From Mugil cephalus (lineage: Eukaryota; Chordata; Actinopteri; Mugiliformes; Mugilidae): a stretch of DNA of 64,000 bases. The translations under genes were made by a program, and so were the position numbers. The notes beneath the pieces were generated by a model, which saw only the letters and a list, made by a program, of their open reading frames with translations, ran no database searches and was not told the DNA's origin. Location: positions 20,009,001-20,073,000 of the forward strand of contig NC_061779.1 of the NCBI RefSeq assembly GCF_022458985.1, given 5' to 3'. Below, in pieces: positions 9,906 to 21,277 of this stretch; positions within the stretch are counted from its first letter, which is position 1, and the number at the start of each line of letters is the position of its first letter.

Positions 9906-11597
9906 AAGGTGGACCGGATAGTTGCAGCGGTACTGCCGCATTCAGCTTCCAGTGTGTTCTTCAAACTTCACACTACTAAAGCAAGTCAGTGCAGATTAAA
10001 GATTTTATTTCCCATTTGATTACTTATTTAACTAAATTTACGTGAACAAAAGGATATATATTTCTGATTGTAGACAGCCAGTACAACACGACAGGAAAAT
10101 AAGTCCTCTGTGTAAAAATAAAAGAAAGCCAATGAGAAAGGATGCTGCCATTTGTTTTTCATCAGCCAGTTCATATTAAAGTTAACTTCTATCAACAATA
10201 GAAGGTACAGACAAATCCAAATACTACCTGAGTACATCACATGTATGGTTTTAAAACTTCTTCCTTGTACCAAAAAGTAATAAGACTAAACGTCAACATG
10301 TAGTTTGAGACACAACCTTATCTTCATTTAAATGTGATGACCACAAAACATCTCCTTCATCTGCAACGCAGGCTGTTTTGTACACTAAACTAAATATCGT
10401 TTTATATATTTTACAAATCCCAAATAGGAAAGGATAAACTCAAACAGCAGCCAAAACTATGCAGAATAATGAGTATTCAAATATATTACGGAGCATTTTT
10501 TGGTAGTTAAAAATGAACCACTTACAAACATTCCACCTTAAGAGATGACATTTCTCTAAATACTTAGTCTAAAGGTGTGGGCCCTTTGCTAAAGTATGTA
10601 TAGCACCCCCAATATCAAAACTATCCAATGATTACTAAAAGACTCAATAAGACATTCTGCCAATTTTGCAAACTGAGTGTCTTTATAACGCAGCAGTATT
10701 TCCTTCAATTATCTGGAGCTGAGTGGGGAAGGTCAAGGTCAGCACACACCAGACCTCATCGCCACAAGACCCCTGGACGAAAAGAGAGAACAGATGTACT
10801 CTGGCAAAAAAAAAAAAAAAAAAAGGGCATACACATCAGAAGTCTGCAAAAATATATATATAAAAAAAAAATCTAAAAAGAAAACCCATTGACAAAGGTC
10901 AGTGCTGAAAGTTAGAAATTGTTATTTACACCACTGTGAAAACTCTCCTCCTTTCTGGAAAATCAAGTTTCAATCTTCAAAAACTACTGCAGAAATAGCA
11001 ACATAAAATAAACGTTATCAAAAAATTATCTACAACTAAAACACGCTTGTTTTCAAACACATAAAAACCCCTTTTCTTGTTCCTTGTGTTAGTTTACACT
11101 TCCCACCACCATGAGAGAAAGAACAGCCCTGTTAAGACAGATGTGCCTCATGTTCTCATCAAATTGAAAGAAACATGATTTGCTTAAAATAGAACTATAA
11201 CCTGAGAGAAATGATGCAATTTAATTTTACAGTGAGCAATTATTTACTTAAGGGGTCACAGTGGGCTATGTGGTGCAGCTGTGGCGGCCCCAGACTAACA
11301 CAAGACTGTGACAATGGTGCCCCCTAGTGGTCACCTTGCAAATCCTCTAGCTGTACAAAGTGAGCAGGAAACCATCTTTATATCAAATGTCTTTTAATAC
11401 CATAGCTTTGGATAAACATCACATCTGTACATGTACATATTAATTTAACAACCAGAGGAAACCACGACGGATTTAGGCTACGCCAAATACTCCGTAAATA
11501 TCAGTCCATCAAAGTGTCCTCACTGACCCTGCTGAGGTGGAGTCGCCTACCTTCCCAGTCAGTCCATTACACTGGTCCCTTGTTCGATAAGGCAGCC
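9906..11597. other. yars2 3' UTR/flank and cdkn1b upstream region
   Basis: No coding ORF is recognisable. It contains a CGGTT-poor, AT-rich 3' flank of yars2; the poly-A site is not certain (an ATTAAA-type signal occurs near 11391 on the minus strand). A poly-A run lies at about 10806-10824, and one copy of a diverged direct repeat at 10872-11060 is listed separately. Confidence 0.5.
10872..11060 (+). repeat. Copy 1 of a diverged local direct repeat
   Basis: It shares ordered blocks with 12979-13160: CAxTGCTGAAAGTTAGA, CTCCT-TT-TGGAAA, TCTTCAAAAA, ATAGCAA-ATAAAATA, and ACAAGTAAAA/ACACTTGTTTTC-like sequence. Either an old local duplication or two copies of a dispersed repeat. Confidence 0.6.
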
Positions 11598-11757
11598 TCA
11601 GAGACTGAGCCACTTGATGATGTAAAAGTTCCTTTTGCCCACTTTAAGCAAACTGAGTCCGTTAGACAGGACGTGAAGTCTGGGGATGAGCACCTGCTCC
11701 GGCTTGTCCGCCCGCGTGTGGTTGATCCACACACCTCCATCTGAAATCATCTGATAT
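11598..11757 (-). CDS. yars2: yars2 coding exon 5 with stop
   Basis: 160 nt; acceptor TTTGTGTGCAG, TGA stop at 11600-11598. Encodes [13 protein letters not shown] through [17 protein letters not shown], the S4-like C-terminus. Confidence 0.95.
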
Positions 11758-14700
11758 CTGCACACAAACATTTACGCTGTCAGTCAGGACAGGGCTCCAT
11801 CTCAACGATCAAACAAACACAGGAGAAAATGAGTTTGCATTGATCACACCTTAAACATTGCATTGTGATCCAGTGTCCAACAATCGTATACCAAGACCTC
11901 CCTCATCCTCATCTGACAGATCACAAGGGGTCTGCCAGGCATACATATGCTCACAATAACGAGTGGATAATTGAATCACGTATTAAGTAACCAGACATTC
12001 CTGCTGACTCCTAAACTGCTAGTTAATGTATATTAGTGCCACACTAAACAATACACTACAAAAATGATTAGCTGACAGATATAGAAAACGAATCGTACAT
12101 ATTTTGGACGTTAAATCCGTTTAATTGGATTAAACTGTTATTGTCATTTCTGCATGCACTGCTCTGTCAATGCACAATGCCATTATTATCATCATCATTA
12201 TGGCACTATGGAAAAGTGGCGTTTAAAATTTCAACTCTGACATCTGCCTCCAGAAGAGCGCAGGCAACATTTTTATTAGAAATAAGGAATTTATCCACCC
12301 ATGTCTACCTCTACTCGCTTTGTCTTGTAAAGCTCACCCTATATGTTACCCTCCATCACAGGGTCAAGTCACAGGACAAATGTCACCAGACAGACATGCC
12401 TACAACTGATTTAGGATCGCCAATTAACCTGACATGAGATCTTTGGAAGATCTCTGAAAGAAGCCCAGCCAGGCACAGAGAGGACATCACTCCTTGTAGA
12501 GAGGCAGGAGCTGACCAGCAGGTTCAAGCTCAGCCCAACCATTTTTCTTTGTTTGCTGAGGTGCTGCAGCTCAAATCCAAGGATCTGCCCTTAAAAGCAT
12601 GCATGCTACTTGTACTTTAATAATTAAGAGAAAGAACTACATGAATGCCTTAATAGGTGAAATATTTGGGTGTATTTACCCTTTAATTTCATTCCTAAGT
12701 TTAGTACCACATTTAAATAACATATTTATAATGAACGCTGGAAGCTGCCATTGGATTTAGAAAAATCAGGGTTACCCTCTGGGTCCGTCAGGGATGGCGT
12801 TGGCCTTGCGGCAGGCGTCTATCACCGTGGTCCCCGGCTCCAGCATCAGCTCATGGAAGGGAGCCTCCCTGAAGAGTTCCTGAAGCTCCTCGTCACTCAT
12901 TTCTTCCAAGGCCTGCACACTGCTGTGATACAGCGCATTGGTGCATCTGCAACAAAAAAGTTACATATGACCACAAATGTCTAAAATATCTTAAAAAAAA
13001 AAAAAACAGAATGGCAAAGATCAATGCTGAAAGTTAGACAACTTTCCTCCTTTTTGGAAACTCAAATCTCAGTCTTCAAAAAGTATTGAAGTAATAGCAA
13101 AATAAAATACTCATTACCAAAAAATAATTTACAAGTAAAATACACTTGTTTTCTAATGTATGGAAACTTCACTAGATCCCAAACTGATCAAGTAAGATCT
13201 GTAGGATGGACTAGAACAATCCTGATCCACAGGGACCCCTCCCCTCAGCCCATAGGACCCAGAGACCCCCGCTAACAACATTCTGTTGCACCTTCAGAAC
13301 GACCACGTCCATTCTCTGATGAGTCACAACTGTTTTGGAGGCACAAGGAAGACCTACACAATATCAGGATGGTGGTCATATTGTTATGCCTGATTGGTGT
13401 ATCTACATTAAAATTCCTTGTCAACTCTTTGACTGCAAAACCCTGACACCAAAGTGTCCCGTTTCATTCTACAGCTCATTGTGTTTCCGCCAAATAAAAC
13501 ACATACACTACTAGACATGACTAGGATAAATCACAGACTTGAATGAAAAGCGCGACCTCTCATAACATAGTTTGAAAACATGAAGTGTATTTCACTAGAT
13601 TAAAAGCATGAGGGGCTCTTTCTACTGTGTAGCTCTATTTTGTATTTTTTTTGTTTTATCTTTATTGTTATGTTCTTTGTATATACATGTGTTATTGTGT
13701 ACATGTGTAAACTTCATTCACTTGCATGGACCGAGTTATGAATTATCATTATTACTATTTTTGTATATGTACATATATTTTTCTCAATTCCTATGTATGC
13801 ATATGTATAATATATATTATGTTTTATTTTTTGTGTGTGTTTTGTTTTATTATTTCTTTTTTTTGAGAGAGAGAGAGTGAGAGAGAGAGAGAAAGCATGA
13901 TAAAAATGAATGAGACAAAAAAAAATGCACAGTCAGCTCATTCTGACCTCTTGGCACTCTCCAGCCCCTCCTTTCCGTGCACCAGCTTCGTCACTTCAGC
14001 AGCCAGCCGCTTATGTGCGAGCCGTTTACCTGGATCCTTTCTCTGCTGCTCCATCAGCTTCTCCACCTCTGCCAGAGGCAGGAAGGTGAACAACTTCAGG
14101 TACCTGTCAAAAGTCCACACACAACACATCAGCTTCCTTCCACTGTGCATGAACTATTCTACTGGCGTCTACCTCCGCCAGACAGGACAGCTGCTGGATT
14201 TCCAGTGAGATGCTTTAACATGTCGTAGCATTTATCGTCTGCCACTGGCACCTACCGTTCAACACTGGCGTCAGGCTGCCTGAGAAAGAACTGGTAGAGT
14301 TCAAAGGGTGATGTCTTGTCTCTGTTGAGCCATATGGCGTTGCCCGCCGTTTTCCCCAACTTGTCGCCGACAGAGCTGGTCACTAACGGGATGGTCAGAC
14401 CGTACACCTCCTCACCGCTAACCCTGGACACAGATTGCGATATTACAAAGCTGGTACGTGAACATTGCAGACTTCCAAGAACAGTGTTTGGTCCACACTG
14501 ATCCACTGCTGCTCGTAACAAGAGGAACATTTAAAATGTAAGAGAACTCCAATGGGAAATCAGATAGGATTGTTAGTTTTTTATAAGGAACAATAATAGA
14601 ACATAAATCTAGCTAATGTTGTTTTTGTGTACTATGTTTTTGAACCTGAAGAAGTGAGGATTTACTTGCAGACACAATAAACAAAATAAAAAAAAAAAAA

Positions 14701-16389
14701 GTTAATATTTTTCCAAAAGACCTTTAGTTTACATTTCCTGTTGTGCATGTTTGTGTGTGTACATTTACCAAGATCACCGGGTTCATAAATGATTATTTCC
14801 AATGGGTTCTGGTTTAGCGCTAACTTGCAGCTATAGGGTCTTTTATGGATGTGATCGACATTTAGTGACGAAACAAACACTTTATGAGAACACTCATTAC
14901 GCATCATTTACTATGACATGCTTATATTCTATATGTATGCTTTATTGTGAAGCAATTTGTATTGGATTTGTCTCCATTTATATGACACTAAATTAAACTG
15001 AATGAACCCCTTGGTTAGACATCGCACTGCTCAGTTGGCTGGTGCTTCAAATAAAATCATTCAAACAGTAAATTTGGTTTGGTAGCTTGCCAAGTCAAAT
15101 GAAGTGCTTAGTGAACTGAAAGTAACAAACCATGCCAGAAATGTAACCACACTTTCTGTGACGTGTGCATTTACCAAGTGATATGTGCATCCATATTTTT
15201 GTTTTAGATGGTAGAAATCAAGAACCTGTGCTGACTAGGAACCACTGTCTATGTGTTACATAGTCACCTGGTCTATAGTGACCAGTGCACATACATGCAC
15301 AATCCAATAAGATCAGCAGCTATTTAAACTTTTTATATACTCTTTGCATATTTTACATCGTCTTATTTCCTTGTTTTTTTGCACTACACACCAAGACAAA
15401 CTCTTTGTACGTGTAGACTGTAGGATGGATGGATGGCGTAGGACTGAGGAGTTGCCCCTAACAGCTGAGACCCCATTTTGGCTGTATTGCCATTACAGAA
15501 ATGTAGGTGTAGGATGAATCTGCAGATTTTCTAATAAAGTCTAGAATGAAGCTCACTATTCATATATACAGACGTCGTACTCTGTTGGTATGGACATTTA
15601 CTTGTGGATGTAATCATGTCCAGACATCAAATTGCCCAGCTGGTCGGTGCCTCCGAGCTGGATCTTGCAGCCGTATATTTGGTTCAGGTGGTAGAAGTCA
15701 TAAGCTTGGAACACCTGGTAGGTGAACTCTGTCAGGCTCATACCGTCTGCGCTCTTCAGCCTGGACTGGACGCTGTGGCGGCTGAGCATGGTGCCCATCC
15801 TGAAGTACCTTCCGGCGTCCGACAGAAACCCCACAACTCCCCAGTTCTTATACCAGCTCATGTTGTTCAGTATGTCCACAGGGCCCAGCGTCCTGGTGCT
15901 GTCGTGGAAGTACAGCTCGTGGTTGGTGAAAATCCTCTGAATGCTCTCGCGGATGCCGCTGGTGTTCGCCTCCACGGTGTCCGCGGTCAGCCGCTCCCGC
16001 TCGCTCGTTTTCCCGCTCGGGTCTCCGATCTGCGCCGTGGCGCCTCCGAGCACGGCCAGGACGTGGTGCCCGGCGCTGCGGAAGTGCAGCAGGCCGATGA
16101 TGGCCAGCAGGTTGCCCACATGGAGGCTGTCGGCCGTGGGGTCAAAGCCGCAGTATATAGTCTGACAGCCAGACTGGAGCAGCTGCGGGAGCTGGTCCTG
16201 CGCTGCGCTTTCTGGGAACGAATCCTTCAGAATGCCGCGTTTATTTAGAGAGAAGAGCAGTCCGCTGTGCGCAGGGGGGGAACAGTGAAATCTGGATTCA
16301 AGTGGGAGGTAAACACGCGTTCGCCCAAGGAGAATACAGGGTCCACGCCGCGATGCATAACGGCATATCCTCACCATGGACGCAGCCAT
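11598..16389 (-). CDS. yars2: Mitochondrial tyrosyl-tRNA synthetase, five coding exons
   Basis: The product charges mitochondrial tRNA-Tyr with tyrosine using ATP, in the mitochondrial matrix, and is needed for translation of mtDNA-encoded respiratory subunits. The exons join in frame to 480 residues (human 477). The start ATG at 16389 has a strong Kozak context (AACATGG). The N-terminus (about 1-45) is Arg-rich with almost no acids, as in a mitochondrial targeting peptide. The class I catalytic core carries the HIGH-like motif HVGN (90-93) after GFDPTADSL, the tyrosine-site GGTDQ motif in late exon 1, and the KMSKS-like loop KLGKT (284-288). The C-terminal about 60 residues form the S4-like RNA-binding region, ending in [10 protein letters not shown]. 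Every junction is in the same phase (2). No damage is seen. Confidence 0.97.
11758..12775 (-). other. yars2 intron 4
   Basis: A 1,018-bp intron with GT-AG ends. No embedded gene or clear repeat was seen. Confidence 0.85.
12776..12946 (-). CDS. yars2: yars2 coding exon 4
   Basis: 171 nt; acceptor TTTTGTTGCAG, donor AGAGG|GTAACC. Encodes CTNALYHSS through [11 protein letters not shown]. It is not visible as a long ORF in the forward frames; it was found by reading the minus strand. Confidence 0.95.
12979..13160 (+). repeat. Copy 2 of a diverged local direct repeat
   Basis: It parallels 10872-11060 in the same orientation, inside yars2 intron 3 and next to exon 4. It ends shortly before the Tc1-like fragment. 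Confidence 0.6.
13205..13404 (-). mobile_element. Tc1-like transposon terminal fragment
   Basis: The right end reads ...ACACAATATCAGG..GGTGGTCATATTGTTATGCCTGATTGGTGTA, split here by small changes, matching the terminal region of a common teleost Tc1/mariner family in inverse orientation to the 24.0-kb copy. The internal TGATGAGTCACAACTGTTTT block also matches. The transposase region is absent. Family recognition is from memory of the repeat, not a search. Confidence 0.65.
13866..13892. repeat. (GA)n microsatellite
   Basis: A GA-rich simple tract in yars2 intron 3. Confidence 0.9.
13948..14103 (-). CDS. yars2: yars2 coding exon 3
   Basis: 156 nt; acceptor TTTGACAG, donor AAGAG|GTCAGA. Encodes [14 protein letters not shown] through [22 protein letters not shown], the anticodon-recognition alpha-helical region. 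Confidence 0.95.
14256..14423 (-). CDS. yars2: yars2 coding exon 2
   Basis: 168 nt; acceptor TGTCCAG, donor CG|GTAGGT. Encodes [12 protein letters not shown] through the KLGKT catalytic loop to RQPDASVE. Confidence 0.95.
14424..15601 (-). other. yars2 intron 1
   Basis: A 1,178-bp AT-rich intron with GT-AG ends. No gene or strong repeat was seen. Confidence 0.85.
15602..16389 (-). CDS. yars2: yars2 coding exon 1
   Basis: 788 nt, from ATG to donor CACAA|GTAAAT. Encodes the targeting peptide and most of the Rossmann-fold catalytic domain, through SGHDYIH. The open frame continues upstream without an ATG (only TTG), so 16389 is chosen. Confidence 0.96.
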
Positions 16390-17279
16390 GTTGGACAATG
16401 TGACAAGAACACGGAGGAGGAGGAGGAGGAGTTGAGGAGAAACCAAGGTAATTTGACGTGTAGAGCGCCCTCTAGTGCAGTGGCCCTAAAAAAACAGGGT
16501 ACCTCAAACAACAACTCTGGTTCGAGCTTTAGATGTACATAAAAATCAATCTTATATCTAGCTTGTTTTACATCACGGTATTGATGCAGGACCTGGTCAT
16601 TTCAGTTTCAGTGATATCATAGTTGTATTGTCTATATTCCTAGACACATGTGCAGTACATGAAATCCACATGATGCATAAGGACTCAAGACTAAAACTGG
16701 TCAAAGGTCCTAATGTGGGTCCTGTTATAGCACTTGATGTTGATTATCTGTTTAGAAGGTGCTTATGTCAAAATATTTTGTCTTCCTGTCTCTTCATCCA
16801 CCTGTCTGTCCATCCACCCATCCAACAGCGTGGGAGTTTGAGGGTTCTGTTCCTGTGACTGCACCCTTCTGGACAGATGAACTCGCAATATTCAGGAAAC
16901 ACTCACTGTTTGACACAACCAGTTTGTCACAGTGCCTAAAGCTATTGTCCATATGTGCCTTCATGGTCTGACCCGCATTATCTGATGTGTACGTCACTAA
17001 TTAGAGCAACATCTTTGCTGCTATGGCTATACTTGTATTCTTCTTGCTTATGTACATAATCATTACTTCTCATTTTTGACTTACTTCAAGTTTGATTCTT
17101 TATCAGAGTAGATGAAATTGCAGCCTTGAATAAACTTTACAAAAACAAATAGGCTGTTCAATGTTTCTGGAAAGGTTTTGTCAGTGCAGACAGACACATC
17201 TCATCTACAGAAATGTAGTTTTGGTGCAAGAAGAAAAGCATGCATCATAACTAATACAGTGACTGAAACAAAAGTAAAA
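16390..17279. other. yars2 upstream region
   Basis: It contains a (GAG)n tract (plus strand about 16411-16437) immediately upstream of the yars2 start, which would lie in the short 5' UTR or promoter. A degenerate CATCCA/CTGTC pyrimidine run occurs near 16790-16825. No gene was seen. Confidence 0.5.
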
Positions 17280-18494
17280 GGAGTGGATTTTGAAATAATT
17301 TTATTTTTGAAATCCATTCAATGTCAATTTGTTTCATTGTTTAAATGACTAAATATACATTCATCAAACATTTACAGTATTATTATCAAGCCACAGTACA
17401 CATTAACAGCACATCCAAGAGACAGTCTCTGTTGACTCTCCGCATTACATTATTAGCCACAAAAACAAACTCCATCAAATTCGGGAGGGAAGAAATTCAA
17501 ATCTCTAATTTCTGTCTAATTTCTATAACTGCTGCCCCTCGGTAACATTTTTTTTTTCTGTCACTTCTGGAAGATAAAAATAAAGGTAACATTATTCTGT
17601 ATATTTGATGGGGTTGGTGTGCCGTATGGCAGAGCACTATAAACTCACTCCAGACTGAGTAGAGAGACAGAGAAGGAAAAACAGTACCTTTCTATATCCT
17701 GAGCTAGTTCAACAAAGGAAGACTAAGATTCCCTGATACAAGTTCAAAAGTCCCTTGTCAATTCAACAAATAACAGACATTTCTAGGGGTAAGCTGACAC
17801 CACACATTTACATAACTTCTTTGCTCTAAAGTTCCATCCAGTTTCTGATTAGCTTTTAAAAGTCTGTCTCTGTTTTTGAAAAGCAAATCCTTCATTGTTA
17901 CGGCTTGAAATATGAACTGAAGCTCCAATAACACTTTGGAACTTCAGCACTCTGTAAGATATTTCCTGTCTGTGGGACCCTGTTGCGTCAAGAACAGCTA
18001 AATCTAGCTGAAGACACCAGTTCACAATTCAGTGTGTGCATAAGTCAAGTCATATTTTTAAATCAGGTGTTTTATGGCATTTGCACACACTAAGGCACAC
18101 GTTGTGGTCGATCCCCAGGCAGACCTGGGACGTCCAAGTCCCGGGAATCTGTGAAGTGAAAATCTGAGCTGCGTCGAATGAATTCTGCATGTGGGTCTGA
18201 CATTCTGTGACAAGCTAATAAGTAAGAAAGTAGAGGCAGCTTGAAGGTCAGTAATCTACTCATGGCATAAGAAATGTTTGGTGAGTTAGTACAATATAGC
18301 AGCAAGTGAGGAGATAGAAGTTTAACAAAATCGTGACAAAAATCAGGATTATAAAACAATACATACTGCATTTTCACTGCTGCATCACTGTAATAGCATG
18401 TGATGAAATGGCAAATTGTGAGTGCATTGATGTGTCAAAAGATATAGTAAAAGGATTTGTTTAATGAGGAGGCAACTATGGAGCATTTTTCATT

Positions 18495-18521
18495 GTAATA
18501 ATAATAATAATAATAATAATG
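18495..18521. repeat. (TAA)n microsatellite
   Basis: About nine tandem TAA units. Confidence 0.95.
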
Positions 18522-19787
18522 AAATTCTGTGCATATATTACCCCATTATTTTTCAAATGTGCAACCTGAGTAAACAGTACAAAAAGAGGAGAGCATCTGT
18601 GTGTGATCAGTGCTATGCCGTAGCTTCGCCTTTCCTGCGAGAAATATACTTTCCATTGTATTCAGAGTAAATGGAGGTTAGGTTTGAATCAGCAAACTAA
18701 AGTTGTGTGAGCTCTGCACAGCCCAGTTTAAATCGCAAGAGCTTAATTGAACAGATGAATGAAGTACAGTTTAAATTAACTGAACATATATTGCAGCCTT
18801 GATGGTTTTCTATCCTACAATAGCCATTAACCAAAGGAATGTCCCCAGCGGGGTACCGATCTGTGGATATTCGGATCACCGTTAACACCTTAAGTCTATT
18901 TACATTGCACTCTTCATTGTGCTACTTCAAACAAACAATGATCAGATTTAGTCGTACATATACTGTATACTCTCTAGTATAAAAAAATATGATCCAATTC
19001 AATTAGAACACAAGCATGTGGCATTTAAGCAAAATGACCATACAGTACAGAGCTACACTTACTGTAAAATCTAGAACGTATGAAAGTATTTATCAAACTG
19101 AGGAATACAAAAGTCGGCATTAGTACCTTGTATAACTCAGGAGCTGGGACAAGCAGTCAGTGTAATCGTTTCATCTATGTACAGTACACTCTGTTCATAC
19201 AACATGATTTTACTATAAACACAAGGTCCATTTCTCAGGACTTAATCTCAGTGACGATTTTGGGACATTTTGGTTGGATAAGCAAATGGGGAAACACATT
19301 CCCTCACAGATACATATATATATTATCAATATCTTACTGCAGGAGGTCTGAGGAGAACGTTCTTTTTGTACAAATGGCAGTATGACAACAGGATGAGTGG
19401 CCCTTTCCCAGTTATCTTTATAATATAAAAAAATATCTAAAGGATATCAGGTGGAATTATATCTGACCATCATCAATCACTGCATAGACTAAAGAAAGAA
19501 AATGGATTTTGATATTTTTCTAGATGGTTTTATAGAAACAAATAGGAGAAAAACATCTCATAAAACACCCAAAAAGTGACAATTGGGATGCATTTGTTTA
19601 ATCTATCGGGTCATATAAATGTAGTATGCAAAATTGTGCAGATAAGTATTAGTAATAAACTGCATGTGTTATGAGGCATTAACACACTCACTGAAATGTA
19701 ATCATAGATGGGGACATGACAAATTGACAGAAAGACATTTACTGAGTGCATTAATGTCTATATTTATGTCTTTGTGTGTTATTGGGT

Positions 19788-20040
19788 CAGTGTGTAGGAT
19801 TTACAGGGACATATTGTATTAGCAAAGATGCAACATATACTTTATAATTATGTTATCTAGTATTTTATAATGTAGCCCTGGACAGACAAACTGTAACATT
19901 TCCATAGCTTGCCTTTCACACTTTTATATTGCAGGTAGTATAAGTTCTTCCACATGTTTGAAAAGAGACGATTGAAAGGAGTATTCAGTTTGTTGCAATA
20001 TGCAGCCTCACCACTAGATGCCACTAAATCCTACACACTG
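19788..20040. mobile_element. hAT-like MITE with 16-bp terminal inverted repeats
   Basis: A 253-bp unit beginning CAGTGTGTAGGATTTA (19788-19803) and ending with its exact reverse complement (20025-20040). CAG-initiated TIRs are typical of hAT elements. No clean 8-bp target duplication is visible, so age or mis-assignment is possible. The CTAGATGCCACTAAATCCTA block resembles a repeat common in spiny-rayed fishes (recognised from memory). Confidence 0.7.
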
Positions 20041-21032
20041 GTCCTTTAAGGTTGCAATGTTGATGTTAGGCCCATAAATACCAGGACACAAAACATGATG
20101 GAGGGGCCAACACCTACAGTATGCATGTGCTTTGTGAAAAATGAATTTAACACAGGTCCTATATAACAGTCATATTCATATCACACATGGATGCCTTTGT
20201 TTGAGACGTGGAGCAACCTTATGCTAAAGTCACCAGTTCAATAAGTGGACGTGAGTTGTCTTGTTAGGAAGAATATGTAAGATGGTGAGCATGACCGATA
20301 TCATTACAAAATATGGCTTATAGGATACACAGTACAAATTATTTATTATGTCATACCACAGACGTGTGTGGTCATAAAAGGGTAAATAAATGTACTGAAG
20401 GGCTAGTGCATGGATAATCACTGCAACCTTTTATTGATAGCCAATTTTGCAGAAGCTGCCTTGTTTTAAAACTGTATCTGAAAGCACAGTTGTTGCTGCC
20501 ACTGAAGTCATTTATGTGTTGTTAACTTTAAAGGTACAGTATATGGCTCTTTGCTGTTTGACATCAGTATAAAAATTGTCTATTCAAACATACTGCTGGA
20601 GTGGCAATTATCAAGTTCACTTTCTTTCCTCATTTTAGGGTTCATGGGGATGACGGGGGGGTAGGGGGGTCCAGATAACTAAGGACCACAAATTAGCATT
20701 TGGAGTTTGGTCAAAGATTGCATACACCGGTGTCCAGATAGGGGCTCAATCAGCTATACATCACATCTTAGCATACAGTACATGATTTTTCTGCCACGGA
20801 AGGTCCACACAATGGAGTGGTGAGCACTGTGTCAAACCACAAGAACCATCAGCCTCTTTGCCTCAACAGGTCCTTTTGAGCTGACCAGAGTCCAAAGCTA
20901 ACTCCCGCTGCATTTGGGGTGGAGGGTTAAGTGGTTCAATCCTAGCTTATGGAGGACCCTTCTTCTTCTCAAGTTCCTGACATAAAGGAGAGGGCTTGTA
21001 GCATTCCTCTGCTGTCTGTTCCTCCAAAATCC

Positions 21033-21277
21033 TCAGTACATGTCTCTGTAGATCTCTTGGAGGAGTGGATGCAGTGAGGTGTCCTCTGTCTTTTTGATCT
21101 CCTGCACCAGCTGTGCATGCTCAGTGACCAGCTGCCGGAGGTCAGCCAGTTTCTGCAGCAGCTTGGGGAAGAGGAAAGTGTCATCGGGGTGATTGGCCAG
21201 CAGATGGAGCTGTAGGACCTGCACGATGCTCTCCTGCATTACCTCGATGTGTGTCACGTTCACCAGGCCTGGTCGGT
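21033..21277 (-). CDS. ppara: ppara last coding exon (helices 9-12, stop)
   Basis: 245 nt; acceptor TGTGACTAG, TGA stop at 21035-21033. Encodes [12 protein letters not shown] through EIYRDMY, the AF-2 helix. Confidence 0.97.

Larger units (their letters stand above)
12947..13947 (-). other. yars2 intron 3, repeat-rich
   Basis: A 1,001-bp intron containing copy 2 of the direct repeat, a Tc1-like fragment, a pyrimidine/AT-rich stretch (13620-13860) and a (GA)n tract at 13866-13892. Confidence 0.85.
17280..21032 (-). other. ppara: Probable ppara 3' UTR and 3' flank
   Basis: This lies downstream of the ppara stop. An AATAAA on the minus strand occurs near 17300, but the true poly-A site cannot be fixed. 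Contents include a (TAA)n tract (18495-18521), a hAT-like element (19788-20040) and a C-rich stretch in the mRNA sense (20650-20672). No coding exon of another gene was recognised; the human downstream neighbour CDPF1 was looked for and not seen. Confidence 0.4.

Noticed and set aside
15604..16248. 214-codon plus-strand ORF
   Set aside because: It is the antisense shadow of yars2 exon 1.
17000..20900. Search for a cdpf1 gene downstream of ppara, as in human
   Set aside because: No cysteine-rich DPF-type exon could be recognised on either strand.
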